In this document: piece after piece, positions 8,131-16,607 of the stretch
How positions within the stretch are numbered: position 1 is the first letter of the stretch
How the letters are laid out: each line of letters opens with the position of its first letter
NCBI GenBank assembly: GCA_001920415.1
Contig: MNJR01000142.1
Coordinates: forward strand, 17,327-81,326
DNA: 64,000 nucleotides
Direction of reading: 5' to 3'
DNA from: Acidobacteria bacterium 13_1_20CM_3_53_8
GTDB taxonomy: Bacteria; Acidobacteriota; Blastocatellia; Pyrinomonadales; Pyrinomonadaceae
Notes under the pieces: generated by a model
Databases searched by the model: none
What the model saw: the letters and a program-made list of their open reading frames with translations, nothing else
What the model was told of the DNA's origin: nothing
Translations under genes and position numbers: made by a program

Positions 8131-8985
8131 ATGTTCGTGGAGAGCAAAATCAAGACAAAGCTGCTCAGGCAGATGGGCGAGGCTATCAAGGATTTCGGGA
8201 TGATAGAAGATGGCGACCGCGTGATGGTCTGTTTGTCGGGCGGCAAGGACAGTTACACCATGCTAGACCTGCTGCTTGACGTGCAAAAGCGCGCGCCCGT
8301 GCGATTTGAGATTCTGGCTGTCAATTTAGACCAGAAGCAGCCGAACTTCCCCGAACATGTTCTGCCGGAATATTTGACCGAAAGAGGCGTGCCCTTCCGC
8401 ATAGTAGAGAGCGACACCTACTCGGCTGTAAAAAGATTAGTGCCCGAAGGCAAGACCTACTGCTCTGTCTGCTCGCGCCTGCGACGCGGCATTCTATACA
8501 ACACCGCTGTCGAAGAAGGCTGCACGAAGATTGCGCTAGGCCACCACGCTGACGACATCATAGCGACTTTCCTATTGAACCTCTTCTACGTCGGCACGCT
8601 CAAGGCTATGCCGCCCGTCTTGCGCTCTGACGATGGGCGCAACACTGTGATACGCCCGCTCTCCTACTGTCGAGAGAAAGAGATTGTAAAGTTTGCCGCA
8701 GAGAAGAATTTTCCGATTATCCCTTGCGACCTGTGCGGCTCGCAGACTACTTTGAAGCGAGTGCGCGTCAAGCGACTGATTGCCGAACTCGAAAAAGAGA
8801 TTCCGTACATACGCAACTCCATGATGACGGCGCTTACAAACGTTGCGCCCTCGCATCTGCTTGACCCGAATCTCTTCGACTTTAAGCGACTCACGGCTGG
8901 CAGGGGCGACATAGAGGCCGAGCTTGATCTGGCTGTAGGACACACGGACGTTGATACAGGCCCGTCGCTGGTTTCAATTGCGTAA
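8131..8985 (+). CDS. ttcA: tRNA 2-thiocytidine biosynthesis protein TtcA
   Basis: This 284-residue enzyme puts sulfur on C32 of certain tRNAs, using ATP and an iron-sulfur cluster. The PP-loop SGGKDS is at residues 36-41. Cysteine pairs are C111xxC114 ([11 protein letters not shown]) and C199xxC202 (PCDLCGSQ), as in TtcA and unlike TilS. The length fits the family. It stands alone between repeat-filled gaps. Its substrate tRNAs are not encoded beside it. Confidence 0.88.
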   Translation: MFVESKIKTKLLRQMGEAIKDFGMIEDGDRVMVCLSGGKDSYTMLDLLLDVQKRAPVRFEILAVNLDQKQPNFPEHVLPEYLTERGVPFRIVESDTYSAVKRLVPEGKTYCSVCSRLRRGILYNTAVEEGCTKIALGHHADDIIATFLLNLFYVGTLKAMPPVLRSDDGRNTVIRPLSYCREKEIVKFAAEKNFPIIPCDLCGSQTTLKRVRVKRLIAELEKEIPYIRNSMMTALTNVAPSHLLDPNLFDFKRLTAGRGDIEAELDLAVGHTDVDTGPSLVSIA

Positions 8986-9025
8986 AATGAATTCAGATTG
9001 AGTTGAAGAGTTGTAAAGTCTATGG

Positions 9026-9163
9026 TTCACGCTCTCTGGCGCAAAGACGCTAAGAAACGCAAAGGTGCTAATAGCCTTTCAAGCTTTATGCCCGCTTCAG
9101 CGTTGAGAGATGCTTAACCTTCTTCGCGCCTTTCTTTGCGTCTTAGCGTCTTTGCGTGAGACC
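9026..9163. repeat. hairpin repeat, ACGCAAAGACGCTAAG family
   Basis: The left part (about 9037-9070, GGCGCAAAGACGCTAAGAAA) and right part (about 9123-9163, ending TTAGCGTCTTTGCGTGAG) are inverted copies. It separates ttcA from the next gene and ends about 15 bp before the latter's start codon. A related hairpin is at 49160-49292. Confidence 0.75.
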
Positions 9164-9177
9164 TAATTCTTTCAATC

Positions 9178-10071
9178 ATGTCTCCTGCCGCAAAAAACCG
9201 CGAACTTGATCTGAGCGGCTTTCCGCCCGGCACCATATCCGAGTACACAACTCACGTTTGCCTCGCCTGCATCTTTGACATATTCACAAAACAGTTGGGA
9301 CTCGCGCCGCGCACGGCCTATTCCGAGATCAAACGTCACGCGCCGACCATAGAAGAGATGACCGAAGCCGCAGCGCAACGCCCCTACTTCGACAGCGATG
9401 AGAAGAACCCTCATTGCCCCTACTGCAACGCTGCAAAGCGCTGGCACGCGCGCTTTGACACCTATCGAATAGAAGGCGGCAAACTGACGGACGCGCAGCG
9501 CCGCGCGCTCATAAAATCTCTTCCGAAGTCGGACGACCAATTCATCACAGCCGAGAAGAAATCAACGCGCCGCGCAGTCTTCTTTGAATGGCTGGACACA
9601 TTGGGGCGCTCTCTTAATTTCGACGATGATGCGTGGTTGATAGAAGCCGCGCGCGCCTTTATGGAAAGGCGCGAACCGAAGACCGACTGGGCGCAAACCT
9701 TCGATGGCGTGCGCGCAGTGCGCCGCTCGCAAAGAATCGAAGAGGGATGGGAGCGCGACCGCGACCGTCTCTTCCTGGCCCCCGCGCTTTACAACGATGT
9801 GCTGTTAGTCCAATACCTTGTCAGCCGCTCGCACCAGCACGGCGGTCGCACCTTTGAAGGCCGCCTTACGCTGATAGAACTCGTGCGCCGCATGCGCTAC
9901 GGCGGCTATCTGGAATCACAGGGCATAACAGAGCGCGACCAGTTCGAGATTTTAGAGAAGCTGGTCGAACACCTCACGGGCGGGGACGAAGCCGTAAAGC
10001 TCCACTACATAGTTGACCGCCGCGACTTCCTCGAAAAAGTCAAAACCGTCTACGCCCGCTACGCCGCATAG
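9178..10071 (+). CDS. conserved hypothetical protein with a four-Cys zinc-ribbon-like motif
   Basis: I do not recognise this 297-residue protein. Two CxxC pairs, C28xxC31 (HVCLACIF) and C80xxC83 (HCPYCNAAKRW), suggest a bound zinc. The rest is helical and charged with many Arg residues, has no membrane segment and no signal peptide, and ends in a DFLEKVKTVYARYAA helix. The ATG at 9178 has no Shine-Dalgarno and sits just after a hairpin repeat. Codon usage resembles its neighbours, so the gene looks native and real. Function cannot be inferred. Confidence 0.75.
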   Translation: MSPAAKNRELDLSGFPPGTISEYTTHVCLACIFDIFTKQLGLAPRTAYSEIKRHAPTIEEMTEAAAQRPYFDSDEKNPHCPYCNAAKRWHARFDTYRIEGGKLTDAQRRALIKSLPKSDDQFITAEKKSTRRAVFFEWLDTLGRSLNFDDDAWLIEAARAFMERREPKTDWAQTFDGVRAVRRSQRIEEGWERDRDRLFLAPALYNDVLLVQYLVSRSHQHGGRTFEGRLTLIELVRRMRYGGYLESQGITERDQFEILEKLVEHLTGGDEAVKLHYIVDRRDFLEKVKTVYARYAA

Positions 10072-10161
10072 CGGAAAGGCAACTCAACCTTTCCTCCTTT
10101 AATACGCTAATCCCGCATATTAAAGGGAAAGGACATTGATAACATTCAGAATAAAATAGAG

Positions 10162-10506
10162 ATGAAAACAGAACCGGATCGTCAGGTTGTGGCTGAAAAG
10201 ATCGCAGAGATTGAGCGTGAAATGCGGCGCGTTGGGTTGTGGCAGACTGAGCCACTGCGCGAAGAGCAGTACGATTTTCGTCAGGCTTTTGGTATGGACA
10301 CGATGGCGTTTACACAGTGGTTGCAGTTCATCTTCATTCCGCGCGTCCAACAGATCATAAATAGCGGCGGAGAGTTTCCGGCCAAAAGCGAGGTCGGAGC
10401 GCAGGCGTTCAGAGAGTTCGTAGCATGGCCTGCTTACGGAGATTTCGAGACGGAAAAGTTGTTGGAAATGCTCAACGAGTTCGACGCGCTATTTACGTCC
10501 ACGTGA
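10162..10506 (+). CDS. YqcC-like (DUF446) protein
   Basis: This 114-residue all-helical protein matches the YqcC pattern: an N-terminal helix ending in MRRVGLW, then FGMDTMAFTQWLQFIFIPR and a later FETEKLLEMLNEFDALF. In gammaproteobacteria the family lies next to the tRNA pseudouridine synthase TruC, but no such gene is here. Molecular role unknown. Its last 18 bp overlap the end of the convergent gene on the minus strand. Confidence 0.75.
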   Translation: MKTEPDRQVVAEKIAEIEREMRRVGLWQTEPLREEQYDFRQAFGMDTMAFTQWLQFIFIPRVQQIINSGGEFPAKSEVGAQAFREFVAWPAYGDFETEKLLEMLNEFDALFTST

Positions 10507-11028
10507 TTTGTGATGTTGCGGCATCTCAATTATCCGACCCATGACCGCCGGTCGCGTAATTGCTCCCATCATCAATCCATCATCTGAAGCATTCACTATA
10601 TGGGAAGGCTCTTCATTAGCTAAAGTTCCCATCACTCTATTTGATTCGATCTGGCTCTCAGTCATTACGACGGACTCTAATTTATTCAGAGCCGTATAGA
10701 ATCCCAAGCCAGCAAGAAAGCTTAGAACAGTCGAAGCGATTGCCCTTGATATTTTCGAAAGTCTGTTCTTGATAGCCCGTAAACCCACTGGACAATTCTC
10801 AGTTAAAATTGTTCCGTCCCCGCGCCTGTAAAATCTCACGCACAATCGTCCTTCCGTGCGAGAGATTAGAGCTTCGGCTTCGCGCCTGCTCATTCCAGAA
10901 AGATTGTAAACGTTCAGTTGGCATTTCGCGCAAAAGCGCGCGCGTTCGTCGCCAATCATTTGATCCCAGTCCATAGAGCACGGAGCAGCTACTCGGACGC
11001 GGCTGAGCGGGTCTGTGTATCTACGCAT
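10489..11028 (-). CDS. Cys-rich small membrane protein, conserved hypothetical
   Basis: The protein has 179 residues. The N-terminal half carries five Cys: PCSMDWDQM (C17), RFCAKCQLNVYNLSGM (C33, C36), RLCVRF (C63) and ENCPVGL (C79). A membrane helix follows at about 95-113. The C-terminal 60 residues contain TRPAVMGRI-type sequence. The Cys pattern suggests metal or disulfide binding on the cytoplasmic side of a membrane-anchored protein. I have no named family for it. It overlaps the convergent YqcC-like gene by 18 bp. Confidence 0.7.
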   Translation of the reverse strand: MRRYTDPLSRVRVAAPCSMDWDQMIGDERARFCAKCQLNVYNLSGMSRREAEALISRTEGRLCVRFYRRGDGTILTENCPVGLRAIKNRLSKISRAIASTVLSFLAGLGFYTALNKLESVVMTESQIESNRVMGTLANEEPSHIVNASDDGLMMGAITRPAVMGRIIEMPQHHKSRGRK

Positions 11029-11144
11029 CTCTAATCACCCCACAGAAAGAATTGATCTGGCAAAAACGTTGATTGAACGCGGCGCAATCAAAAATCTTGC
11101 GCGCACAAGTTCTGTTCGAGATATGTTACCCGGAATTTCCTTTA

Positions 11145-11476
11145 ACTGATGTTACGCATCAGTAGCTTTGTCGAAGTCGCCCGAATGAGCCTGCGCTAGC
11201 AGGCGGAAGATTGTAGCCCCTGACGAAGCGAGAGCGGAGTCTGGGGTTATTCATTACACAGCGAACAGAGTCTGCGTTAGCCGCACGACAGATATTTATT
11301 CTCTAAAAATATCTTTCATCTCGCGCCTCTGCCGTCTGCTTAAGCAGACTCTAACAGTCTTCTCAACTTATACCCCAGACTCAGCTTTCGCTTCGTCAGG
11401 GGCTACAATCTTTCGTCTGCTATCGCAGACTTCTGTTGTCGCTTTATTTCAAACATTTCAACTACGTAACATGAGT
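11145..11476. mobile_element. MITE/REPIN-like element with ACTSATGTTACGYA ends
   Basis: Terminal inverted repeats ACTGATGTTACGCA (11145-11158) and the complement of ACTCATGTTACGTA (11463-11476) match at 12 of 14 positions. Inside are long inverted arms 11208-11250 and 11370-11411, carrying TGTAGCCCCTGACGAAGCG. Several small hairpins such as GTCTGCTTAAGCAGAC are also present. There is no open frame for a transposase. A second element with the same ends is at 54214-54477. It fills the gap 11029-11524. Confidence 0.6.
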
Positions 11477-11524
11477 AACTCAATACAGTGATTAGACGCC
11501 TCTTGAACGGGTTTGTTCCACATT

Positions 11525-12073
11525 CTAGTGCTTGAAATCCTCTGCGACTAATGAATACATGAAAGCGTCGCGTGGGTTGCCGTGATGCAGCAATCGCTTG
11601 CGCAGTATGCCTTCCTGTCGCGCTCCGGCCTTTTCCGCAGCGCGTCGGCTGGCCGAGTTCTCAACGTCCATCACAATCTGTATGCGTTGCAGATGGAGTT
11701 CTTCCAACCCGAACTGAGCGACGCGTCGCGCAGCCTGTGAAGCTACGCCGCGACCAGCCGCGCTAGTTCTGACCCAATAGCCCAGACTGCAAAACTGATA
11801 ACAACGATTGAACTGGTTCAGCCCAGTGCTGCCCAGAAATCGCCCCGTCTCGGCATTGCAGATTGCAAAGCTGTATTCCTCCTCTTTCTTCCAGGCATCT
11901 TCACGAGACAGAACGTAATTCGCGCTCTCTGCAATCGAAAAATTTTCATGACACCAAGGCATCCAGGGCGAAATCTCTTTGATTGATTCGCGCGCGGCCT
12001 TATAGACCGCTTCAACATCTTCTGCGCGAAAGGTTCTGATGAGAATCTGGCCGACTAGAAATTCTTTTTCCAT
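11525..12073 (-). CDS. GNAT family N-acetyltransferase (RimJ/RimL-like)
   Basis: This 182-residue protein has the RimL-type fold: ILIRTFRAEDVEAVYKAARE at the start, FLGSTGLNQF as the central strand, and an acetyl-CoA loop near GYWVRTSAAGRGVASQAARR. It likely acetylates a protein N-terminus or small amine; the substrate is not predictable. It is encoded 17 bp after a second GNAT gene on the same strand, so the two are probably co-transcribed. They are only distant paralogues. Confidence 0.85.
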   Translation of the reverse strand: MEKEFLVGQILIRTFRAEDVEAVYKAARESIKEISPWMPWCHENFSIAESANYVLSREDAWKKEEEYSFAICNAETGRFLGSTGLNQFNRCYQFCSLGYWVRTSAAGRGVASQAARRVAQFGLEELHLQRIQIVMDVENSASRRAAEKAGARQEGILRKRLLHHGNPRDAFMYSLVAEDFKH

Positions 12074-12090
12074 CTAACTCTCCAAAATCT

Positions 12091-12681
12091 TCATGAGCGA
12101 ACTTCGTCGGGCTTCAATTTAGTGTTCGTGAGCGCAGTCAGTATATGATCTTCCCAGCGCCCTGCTATCAAAAGGTAATCGCGCGCGTAACCTTCTACGC
12201 TGAATCCCAAACGGCGTAGTACGCGCCCGCTCCGCTCGTTGCGCGGCATGTAGTTAGCCATGATGCGATGCAGGCGCAGTTCATCGAAGACGTAACGAAT
12301 GGCTGCGGTCAGGGCTTCGTGCATCAGCCCACGACCCACAGCCTCTTTATCCAGCATGTAACCCAGATAGCAAGCCTGAAACGGGCCGCGTATGAAATTA
12401 GTGAAGTTGCATGTACCCAGAACGCGCCCGTCCTTTTGGTTTCGGCGGAAGAAGACAAGGCGTAGAGATTCACGGCGCTTGAATTCCTCGCGCGCCGTGC
12501 GAAGCCGCTCGCGCCAGTATTTTTCCGTAAAATATTCTTTGGGCACGAGTGGCGACCACTGCGCGTGGTGCTCGCGGTTTTCTGTGACATAACTGACCAT
12601 GCGCTGCGCCGCAGAAACGGGCGGCAGAGTTAGCATTAATCGTCTGGTCTTTATCAACGGAATTTCATCTCGCTCTGACAT
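12091..12681 (-). CDS. GNAT family N-acetyltransferase (RimJ-like)
   Basis: This 196-residue acetyltransferase has RRLMLTLPPVSAAQRMVSYV at the N-terminus, then GTCNFTNFIRG, and the CoA-binding stretch GYMLDKEAVGRGLMHEALTA. A C-terminal YARDYLLIAGRWEDHIL segment is typical of ribosomal-protein alanine acetyltransferase (RimJ) relatives. It is first in a two-gene GNAT operon. The substrate remains uncertain. Confidence 0.85.
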   Translation of the reverse strand: MSERDEIPLIKTRRLMLTLPPVSAAQRMVSYVTENREHHAQWSPLVPKEYFTEKYWRERLRTAREEFKRRESLRLVFFRRNQKDGRVLGTCNFTNFIRGPFQACYLGYMLDKEAVGRGLMHEALTAAIRYVFDELRLHRIMANYMPRNERSGRVLRRLGFSVEGYARDYLLIAGRWEDHILTALTNTKLKPDEVRS

Positions 12682-12735
12682 AATTATTTTAAGAAGCTTC
12701 CTTCACTTTGTCAGATAGTTTCATGCCACTTTACT

Positions 12736-12775
12736 ACAAAAACCCTCGCCCTGAGAGAATCTCAAGGCAAGGGTT
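12736..12775 (-). terminator. hairpin terminator of the Asn/Gly-repeat secreted protein gene
   Basis: A stem of AACCCTTGCCTTGAG with CTCAGGGCGAGGGTT (minus strand, one mismatch region) is followed by TTTTTG. It lies about 30 bp past the stop of the gene ending at 12806. Confidence 0.65.
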
Positions 12776-12805
12776 GAAAGAGAAAAAACCAGAACAGAAA
12801 TTTCT

Positions 12806-13366
12806 TTAGCGCGGCGGGCGATTGCTATTAGTGTTCCCGCTCGTATTGCTGTTGATTGGCCCACGCGGTGTGCCCGGAGTTGGATTGGGACCGCGCTCTA
12901 TCCTGCGAGGCGTCCCCGGAGTCGGGTTGCCTCTGTTCGTGTGTGTATTGCCGTTAGTATTCCCGTTGCTGTTCACGTTGGCATTCATGTTTGTATTGCT
13001 GTTCATGTTGCCATTCGTGTTCCCGTTCGAGTTGAAGTTCGAGTTAGTGTTGGTGTTCGTGTTGATGTTCGTATTCGTGTTCGTGTTTGAGTTCGAGTTC
13101 ATGTTGCCGTTCATATTCCCGTTGGCATTCGTGTTCCCGTTTTCGTTGCCGTTCATGTTACCGTTCGTGTTCTCGTTACGGTTGATCGGCCCACGCGGTG
13201 TGCCGGGTTCTGGGTTACGACCACGCCCGCGATTACTCGTGGGCACGCCCGGCGTTGCATTGTTGTTCTGCGTCCCCTGCCCTGTCGGCAGCGCTATGAC
13301 TGAGATGGCGAAAAGGACTAAGAATAAGGCTACGCCTTTCGCTGCATCAATTAGTCTAGACTTCAT
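12806..13366 (-). CDS. small secreted protein with Asn-x repeats and PGTPR motifs
   Basis: The start is set at 13366 because AAGGAGGAG lies just upstream of that ATG, which gives 186 residues. A signal peptide covers about 1-30 (VALFLVLFAISVIALPTG). Next comes NATPGVPTSNRGRGRNPEPG with TPRG, then about 85 residues of near-perfect Asn-x dipeptides (NTNGNMNGN type). The C-terminus has two NPTPGTPR copies. Nothing catalytic is visible. The first motif block is shared with the next secreted gene, showing paralogy. Probably an extracellular or envelope protein of low structure; function unknown. Confidence 0.75.
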   Translation of the reverse strand: MKSRLIDAAKGVALFLVLFAISVIALPTGQGTQNNNATPGVPTSNRGRGRNPEPGTPRGPINRNENTNGNMNGNENGNTNANGNMNGNMNSNSNTNTNTNINTNTNTNSNFNSNGNTNGNMNSNTNMNANVNSNGNTNGNTHTNRGNPTPGTPRRIERGPNPTPGTPRGPINSNTSGNTNSNRPPR

Positions 13367-13532
13367 GCAAAGCTCCTCCTTGTGAATCCCTGCCATGAAG
13401 GCAGAGAATAAGAGTTAGGGCACACAGGGAAAAAGTTTAAGGAGAATAAGGGAATTTTTTATGGGTGGCTGTGTTTAGTCTACAACTTGACAGCGCCCTT
13501 TACAAGCACAGTGGGAAAGCAAAGATGAAGAA

Positions 13533-13634
13533 GAGACGCGGAGACGCGGAGAGAAAAAACAAACTAATGTTACCTGAGTAATATCCAACCTCTCCGTTTT
13601 TTCGCCGCGTCTCCGTGTCCCCGCGTCTCCGCGT
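13533..13634. repeat. hairpin repeat, GAGACGCGGAGACGCGG family (copy 1)
   Basis: The left arm (13533-13553, GAGACGCGGAGACGCGGAGA) pairs with the longer right arm (13589-13634, rich in CCGCGTCTCCG). The loop contains TAATGTTACCTGAG. A second copy at 36822-36953 forms the end of a methyltransferase gene. Confidence 0.8.
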
Positions 13635-13652
13635 CATTTCCTCCCCACCAGA

Positions 13653-13991
13653 TCAATGATTGTGGTGGTGACGGCGCACCCTGCGGCGGCGCGGGATGCC
13701 CGGAAACGGGTTACGATTGTCATGGTGCGTATGTCGAAAGATGCGGCTGCGATAGATACGCCCGCGCGGAATGCCCGGGTCTGAATAGCGCCCGCGCCCG
13801 CGCGGACTCTCCGGGATGCCCGGCGTAGCATTGGGCAATCCCACAATGCTGGGTCTGCCTCCGCCGTGACCACCACCGCGCCCGTGACCGCCGCCGTGAC
13901 CCTGTCCGAATGCGATTGGTGCGCAGACTAATAGAGACAATAAAAGAAGTGCTGTCGCGGCCAATTTGCCGCCTGAAATTTTCGCAAACAT
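13653..13991 (-). CDS. small secreted Gly/His/Arg-rich protein with PGIPR motifs
   Basis: The ATG at 13991 follows AAGGAGGG with good spacing, giving 112 residues. A signal peptide runs to about residue 30 (ending CAPIAFGQ), then GHGGGHGRGGGHGGGRPS. The following block NATPGIPESPRGRGRYSDPG with IPRG closely parallels the preceding secreted protein. The C-terminus has NPFPGIPRRRRVRRHHHNH, strongly basic. Possible roles such as metal or polyanion binding are guesses. One of three tandem secreted PGxPR proteins. Confidence 0.72.
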   Translation of the reverse strand: MFAKISGGKLAATALLLLSLLVCAPIAFGQGHGGGHGRGGGHGGGRPSIVGLPNATPGIPESPRGRGRYSDPGIPRGRIYRSRIFRHTHHDNRNPFPGIPRRRRVRRHHHNH

Positions 13992-14149
13992 ACCTAATCC
14001 CTCCTTTTGAGCATTTACAGGCTCGATCATCTTCACATAGTTCGCGGGGGTATTAGGGAGAGTGCTTGAGCGAATATAGAAGCTACTGATGAAGAATCAA
14101 CGGATTAAATCTCAAATTTGTGTTGAGTCTGTATGTTCTGAGCACGAAG

Positions 14150-14198
14150 AAAAGGCTCATTGTTCTGCCCGGACTTGGCCGAAGCAGTACAATGAGCC
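14150..14198 (-). terminator. hairpin terminator of the 69-residue secreted protein gene
   Basis: A perfect 10-bp stem GGCTCATTGT / ACAATGAGCC (14154-14163 and 14189-14198) is followed on the minus strand by TTTTC. It lies about 40 bp past the stop of the gene ending at 14235. Confidence 0.6.
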
Positions 14199-14234
14199 GC
14201 CGAAGACTGTAGAGAGAGACCGAGGCGCGGATTG

Positions 14235-14444
14235 TCAACGAGTATTCGCGTTGTTGACGGAGCGGCGCGGCGTGCCCGGATGACGGTTACGCCCGCGATG
14301 GACTCTGCGCCCTCTGTGGTGCTTCATATGCCCGTGCCCGCGCATGTTGCCCATGCCGTTGCACTGCGCATTAGCCGAAACAGATAAGCCTGTCATCAAT
14401 ACGGCAGCAAGGCTGATTACTTTGATAGCTCGCCAAATTTTCAT
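14235..14444 (-). CDS. tiny secreted basic protein with a HPGTPRR motif
   Basis: This 69-residue precursor has a clear signal peptide ending near SVSANAQ (about residue 26). The mature part is a Gly/His/Arg-rich peptide, MRGHGHMKHHRGRRVHRG and RNRHPGTPRRSVNN. AGGAGGA stands at good distance from the ATG at 14444. It has its own terminator. The HPGTPRR segment links it to the two upstream-lying secreted genes on the same strand. Function unknown. Confidence 0.68.
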   Translation of the reverse strand: MKIWRAIKVISLAAVLMTGLSVSANAQCNGMGNMRGHGHMKHHRGRRVHRGRNRHPGTPRRSVNNANTR

Positions 14445-14642
14445 TTCTATCTTCCTCCTAAATCATCCTGCAAGATCAGGACTGTTGTTAAAGGTTTCGA
14501 GAGAGCCTCCGGGCAAGTATAAGGACGCGACTACAAAAGTCAATTGCTTTGATTTCACAGTAGCATGTCAATTTCAGATTATCACTGCGATGAATACCAT
14601 AGAAACTTTCGGCTCATGTCAAGAATCGGTGCAGATGAAAAC

Positions 14643-14738
14643 TATCCACGCGCTTCACACGAAACTACACGAAGAGAAACTTTTTCTTCATTCGTGTGAT
14701 TTAGTGTGGCTTCGTGGATTCTCCTTTCTCTTATCATT
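14643..14738. repeat. hairpin repeat, TCCACGCGCATCACACGAAA family (copy 2)
   Basis: The arm beginning ATCCACGCGCTTCACACGAA pairs with one ending TTCGTGTGATTTAGTG plus GATT. Related copies lie at 6622-6700, 34925-34997, 56161-56237 and 60003-60079. The gap 14445-14812 holds only this element; nothing else is recognised. Confidence 0.75.
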
Positions 14739-14812
14739 GTCTTGTTCTTTCATCAGCACTAATCTTTTACATGCGTCAAACCGAGCCACTGCTAATTTCA
14801 CTCCCTCTTTTA

Positions 14813-16498
14813 TTAGCTGCTCGTTCCAACGCTCTCAGTTTGTGCGCCCGCGCGGCGGCGGTAGCGGTGCGTAATGGGGCGGCGTCGGCCAATTCCTATG
14901 GCGTTGCGCGAGATGATGAGCGTCGGAGGCAGTTGACGGCGCTTGAATTCGTTGGCGGGCGATTCGACGCGATTCAGTAGGTCGTAAACAAGTTCGGCGT
15001 CGCGGCCTGCGGCTACGATCTCTTCGGGCGTAGCCTTCTGTTCAAAATACATCTTCAGTATGGGATCAATCTTTTCGTAAGGCGGCAACGTTTGTTCATC
15101 GAACTGTCCGGGCGCAAGCTCCGCACTTGGTTTCTTCTCTATTATGGCGTTTGGAATTATCTCGCTCTGCCGGTTGTAATGGCGCGCTAAGCTGTAAACT
15201 TCAGTCTTCAACAGATCACCGATGACCGCCAGACCGCCGTTCGTGTCACCGTAGAGCGTGCAGTAGCCCAGCGCGAGTTCCGATTTGTTGCCTGTGGAAA
15301 GAAGCAGACGGCCTTCGGCGTTCGAGATGCTCATCAGTATGTTGCCCCTTAGACGCGACTGAAGATTTTCTGCTGCGAGCACATCGCCGCCTCGCGTGGG
15401 TTTTTGGAGATTAAGCTCTTTAACCAGCACCTCGAAAGCATCCGAGATAGGATGCTCTATGATTTTCATTCCGAGCGTGCGCCCCAATGCGAGCGAATCC
15501 TCTATGCTCCCGCGCGACGAATAAGGCGAAGGCATCATCACGCCTAAAACATTCTCAGACCCGATTGCTTCGCACGCGAGCGCCGCAACGACCGCAGAAT
15601 CAATCCCGCCCGAAAGCCCCAGCACTGCCGTAGTGAACCGATTTTTTCGGGCGTAATCATGTATGCCAAGCACTAGCGCGCGTTTGATAGTTTCAATATC
15701 TTCACCGGGCAGGCAATAGTCGTCTGCAACTCCGCAATCCAGATCAACCGTCCCGAAGAACTCTTCAAACGGCGGAGCTTGCAAAATAATCTCGCCCTTA
15801 CAATCCGCTACAATGCTTGCGCCATCGAAGATGATGCCGTCGTTTGCTCCAACCAGATTGACGAAGACAATCGGCAGCCCTGCGGCTTTCGCGCGGTGCG
15901 AGACCATCTTGCAACGCTGTCCCATCTTGCCTTTATTGAATGGCGATGCGTTGATTGATACCAGCACGCTCGCGCCCAGTTCAATCAATTCGTCAACGGG
16001 ATCGTTAGCGTAAAGACGCTCGCGCCAGAACGTCTTGTCGTTCCACATGTCCTCGCAGATGCCCACGCCGAGCATGCCGCTTTTTATCGGGAACAGTTGA
16101 TGCCCGTGCGCAGGCTCGAAATAGCGCGGATCGTCAAAGACATCGTATTCTGGCAACAGGGTTTTGTCTTCGTAGCCTATCAACTTTCCATTCTGAATTA
16201 TCGCCGCAGAGTTGTAGAGTCTTCGCCCTGTAGGCTGGTCAGTCGGGCGCGCCGTGCCGACGACAGCCGTCAATCCTTCCGTCGCAGGGATTATCTGTTC
16301 GAGCGGTTTAAGAACGTCCCGCGAAACGTCGCGGTCTAGAAACCAATCGAAAGACATGTAGCCCTGCACTGCGATTTCGGGCAACACGACCAGATCAGCG
16401 CGATCCTTCTTTGCCCTCTCAATCGCGCGAAGAATGCTCGCAGTGTTTCCCTCGTAGTCGCCGTTCGTAGTGTTTATCTGTCCGATTGTGACGCGCAT
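14813..16498 (-). CDS. nadE: glutamine-dependent NAD+ synthetase
   Basis: The enzyme has 561 residues. The N-terminal nitrilase-type glutaminase domain has Glu41 (LPEIAVQGY), Lys112 (DKTLLPEYDV) and catalytic Cys148 (GVGICEDMWND). The C-terminal synthetase carries the ATP loop LGLSGGIDSAVVAALA (about 294-309) and STGNKSELALGYCTLYGD. It converts deamido-NAD to NAD with ammonia channelled from Gln. The basic C-terminal tail (about 25 residues rich in Arg) is extra to the usual fold. Single gene, transcribed away from the hyu operon. Confidence 0.95.
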   Translation of the reverse strand: MRVTIGQINTTNGDYEGNTASILRAIERAKKDRADLVVLPEIAVQGYMSFDWFLDRDVSRDVLKPLEQIIPATEGLTAVVGTARPTDQPTGRRLYNSAAIIQNGKLIGYEDKTLLPEYDVFDDPRYFEPAHGHQLFPIKSGMLGVGICEDMWNDKTFWRERLYANDPVDELIELGASVLVSINASPFNKGKMGQRCKMVSHRAKAAGLPIVFVNLVGANDGIIFDGASIVADCKGEIILQAPPFEEFFGTVDLDCGVADDYCLPGEDIETIKRALVLGIHDYARKNRFTTAVLGLSGGIDSAVVAALACEAIGSENVLGVMMPSPYSSRGSIEDSLALGRTLGMKIIEHPISDAFEVLVKELNLQKPTRGGDVLAAENLQSRLRGNILMSISNAEGRLLLSTGNKSELALGYCTLYGDTNGGLAVIGDLLKTEVYSLARHYNRQSEIIPNAIIEKKPSAELAPGQFDEQTLPPYEKIDPILKMYFEQKATPEEIVAAGRDAELVYDLLNRVESPANEFKRRQLPPTLIISRNAIGIGRRRPITHRYRRRAGAQTESVGTSS

Positions 16499-16607
16499 AC
16501 AATTTTGGATTTTGGGCTACACTTATTTCTGTTTAGATGCAACTTATTTCTGTTAAGAAATAATCTCACGCCAAGACGCTCAGACGCAAAGAGAGACGCG
16601 AAAAGTT

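Noticed and set aside
11145-11476. Complete insertion sequence.
   Set aside because: No transposase frame in 332 bp; only inverted ends and hairpins.
12990-13180. Dense short tandem repeats looked like a CRISPR or minisatellite.
   Set aside because: They are codons for Asn-x dipeptides in a secreted protein frame with a strong ribosome site; there are no unique spacers of even length.
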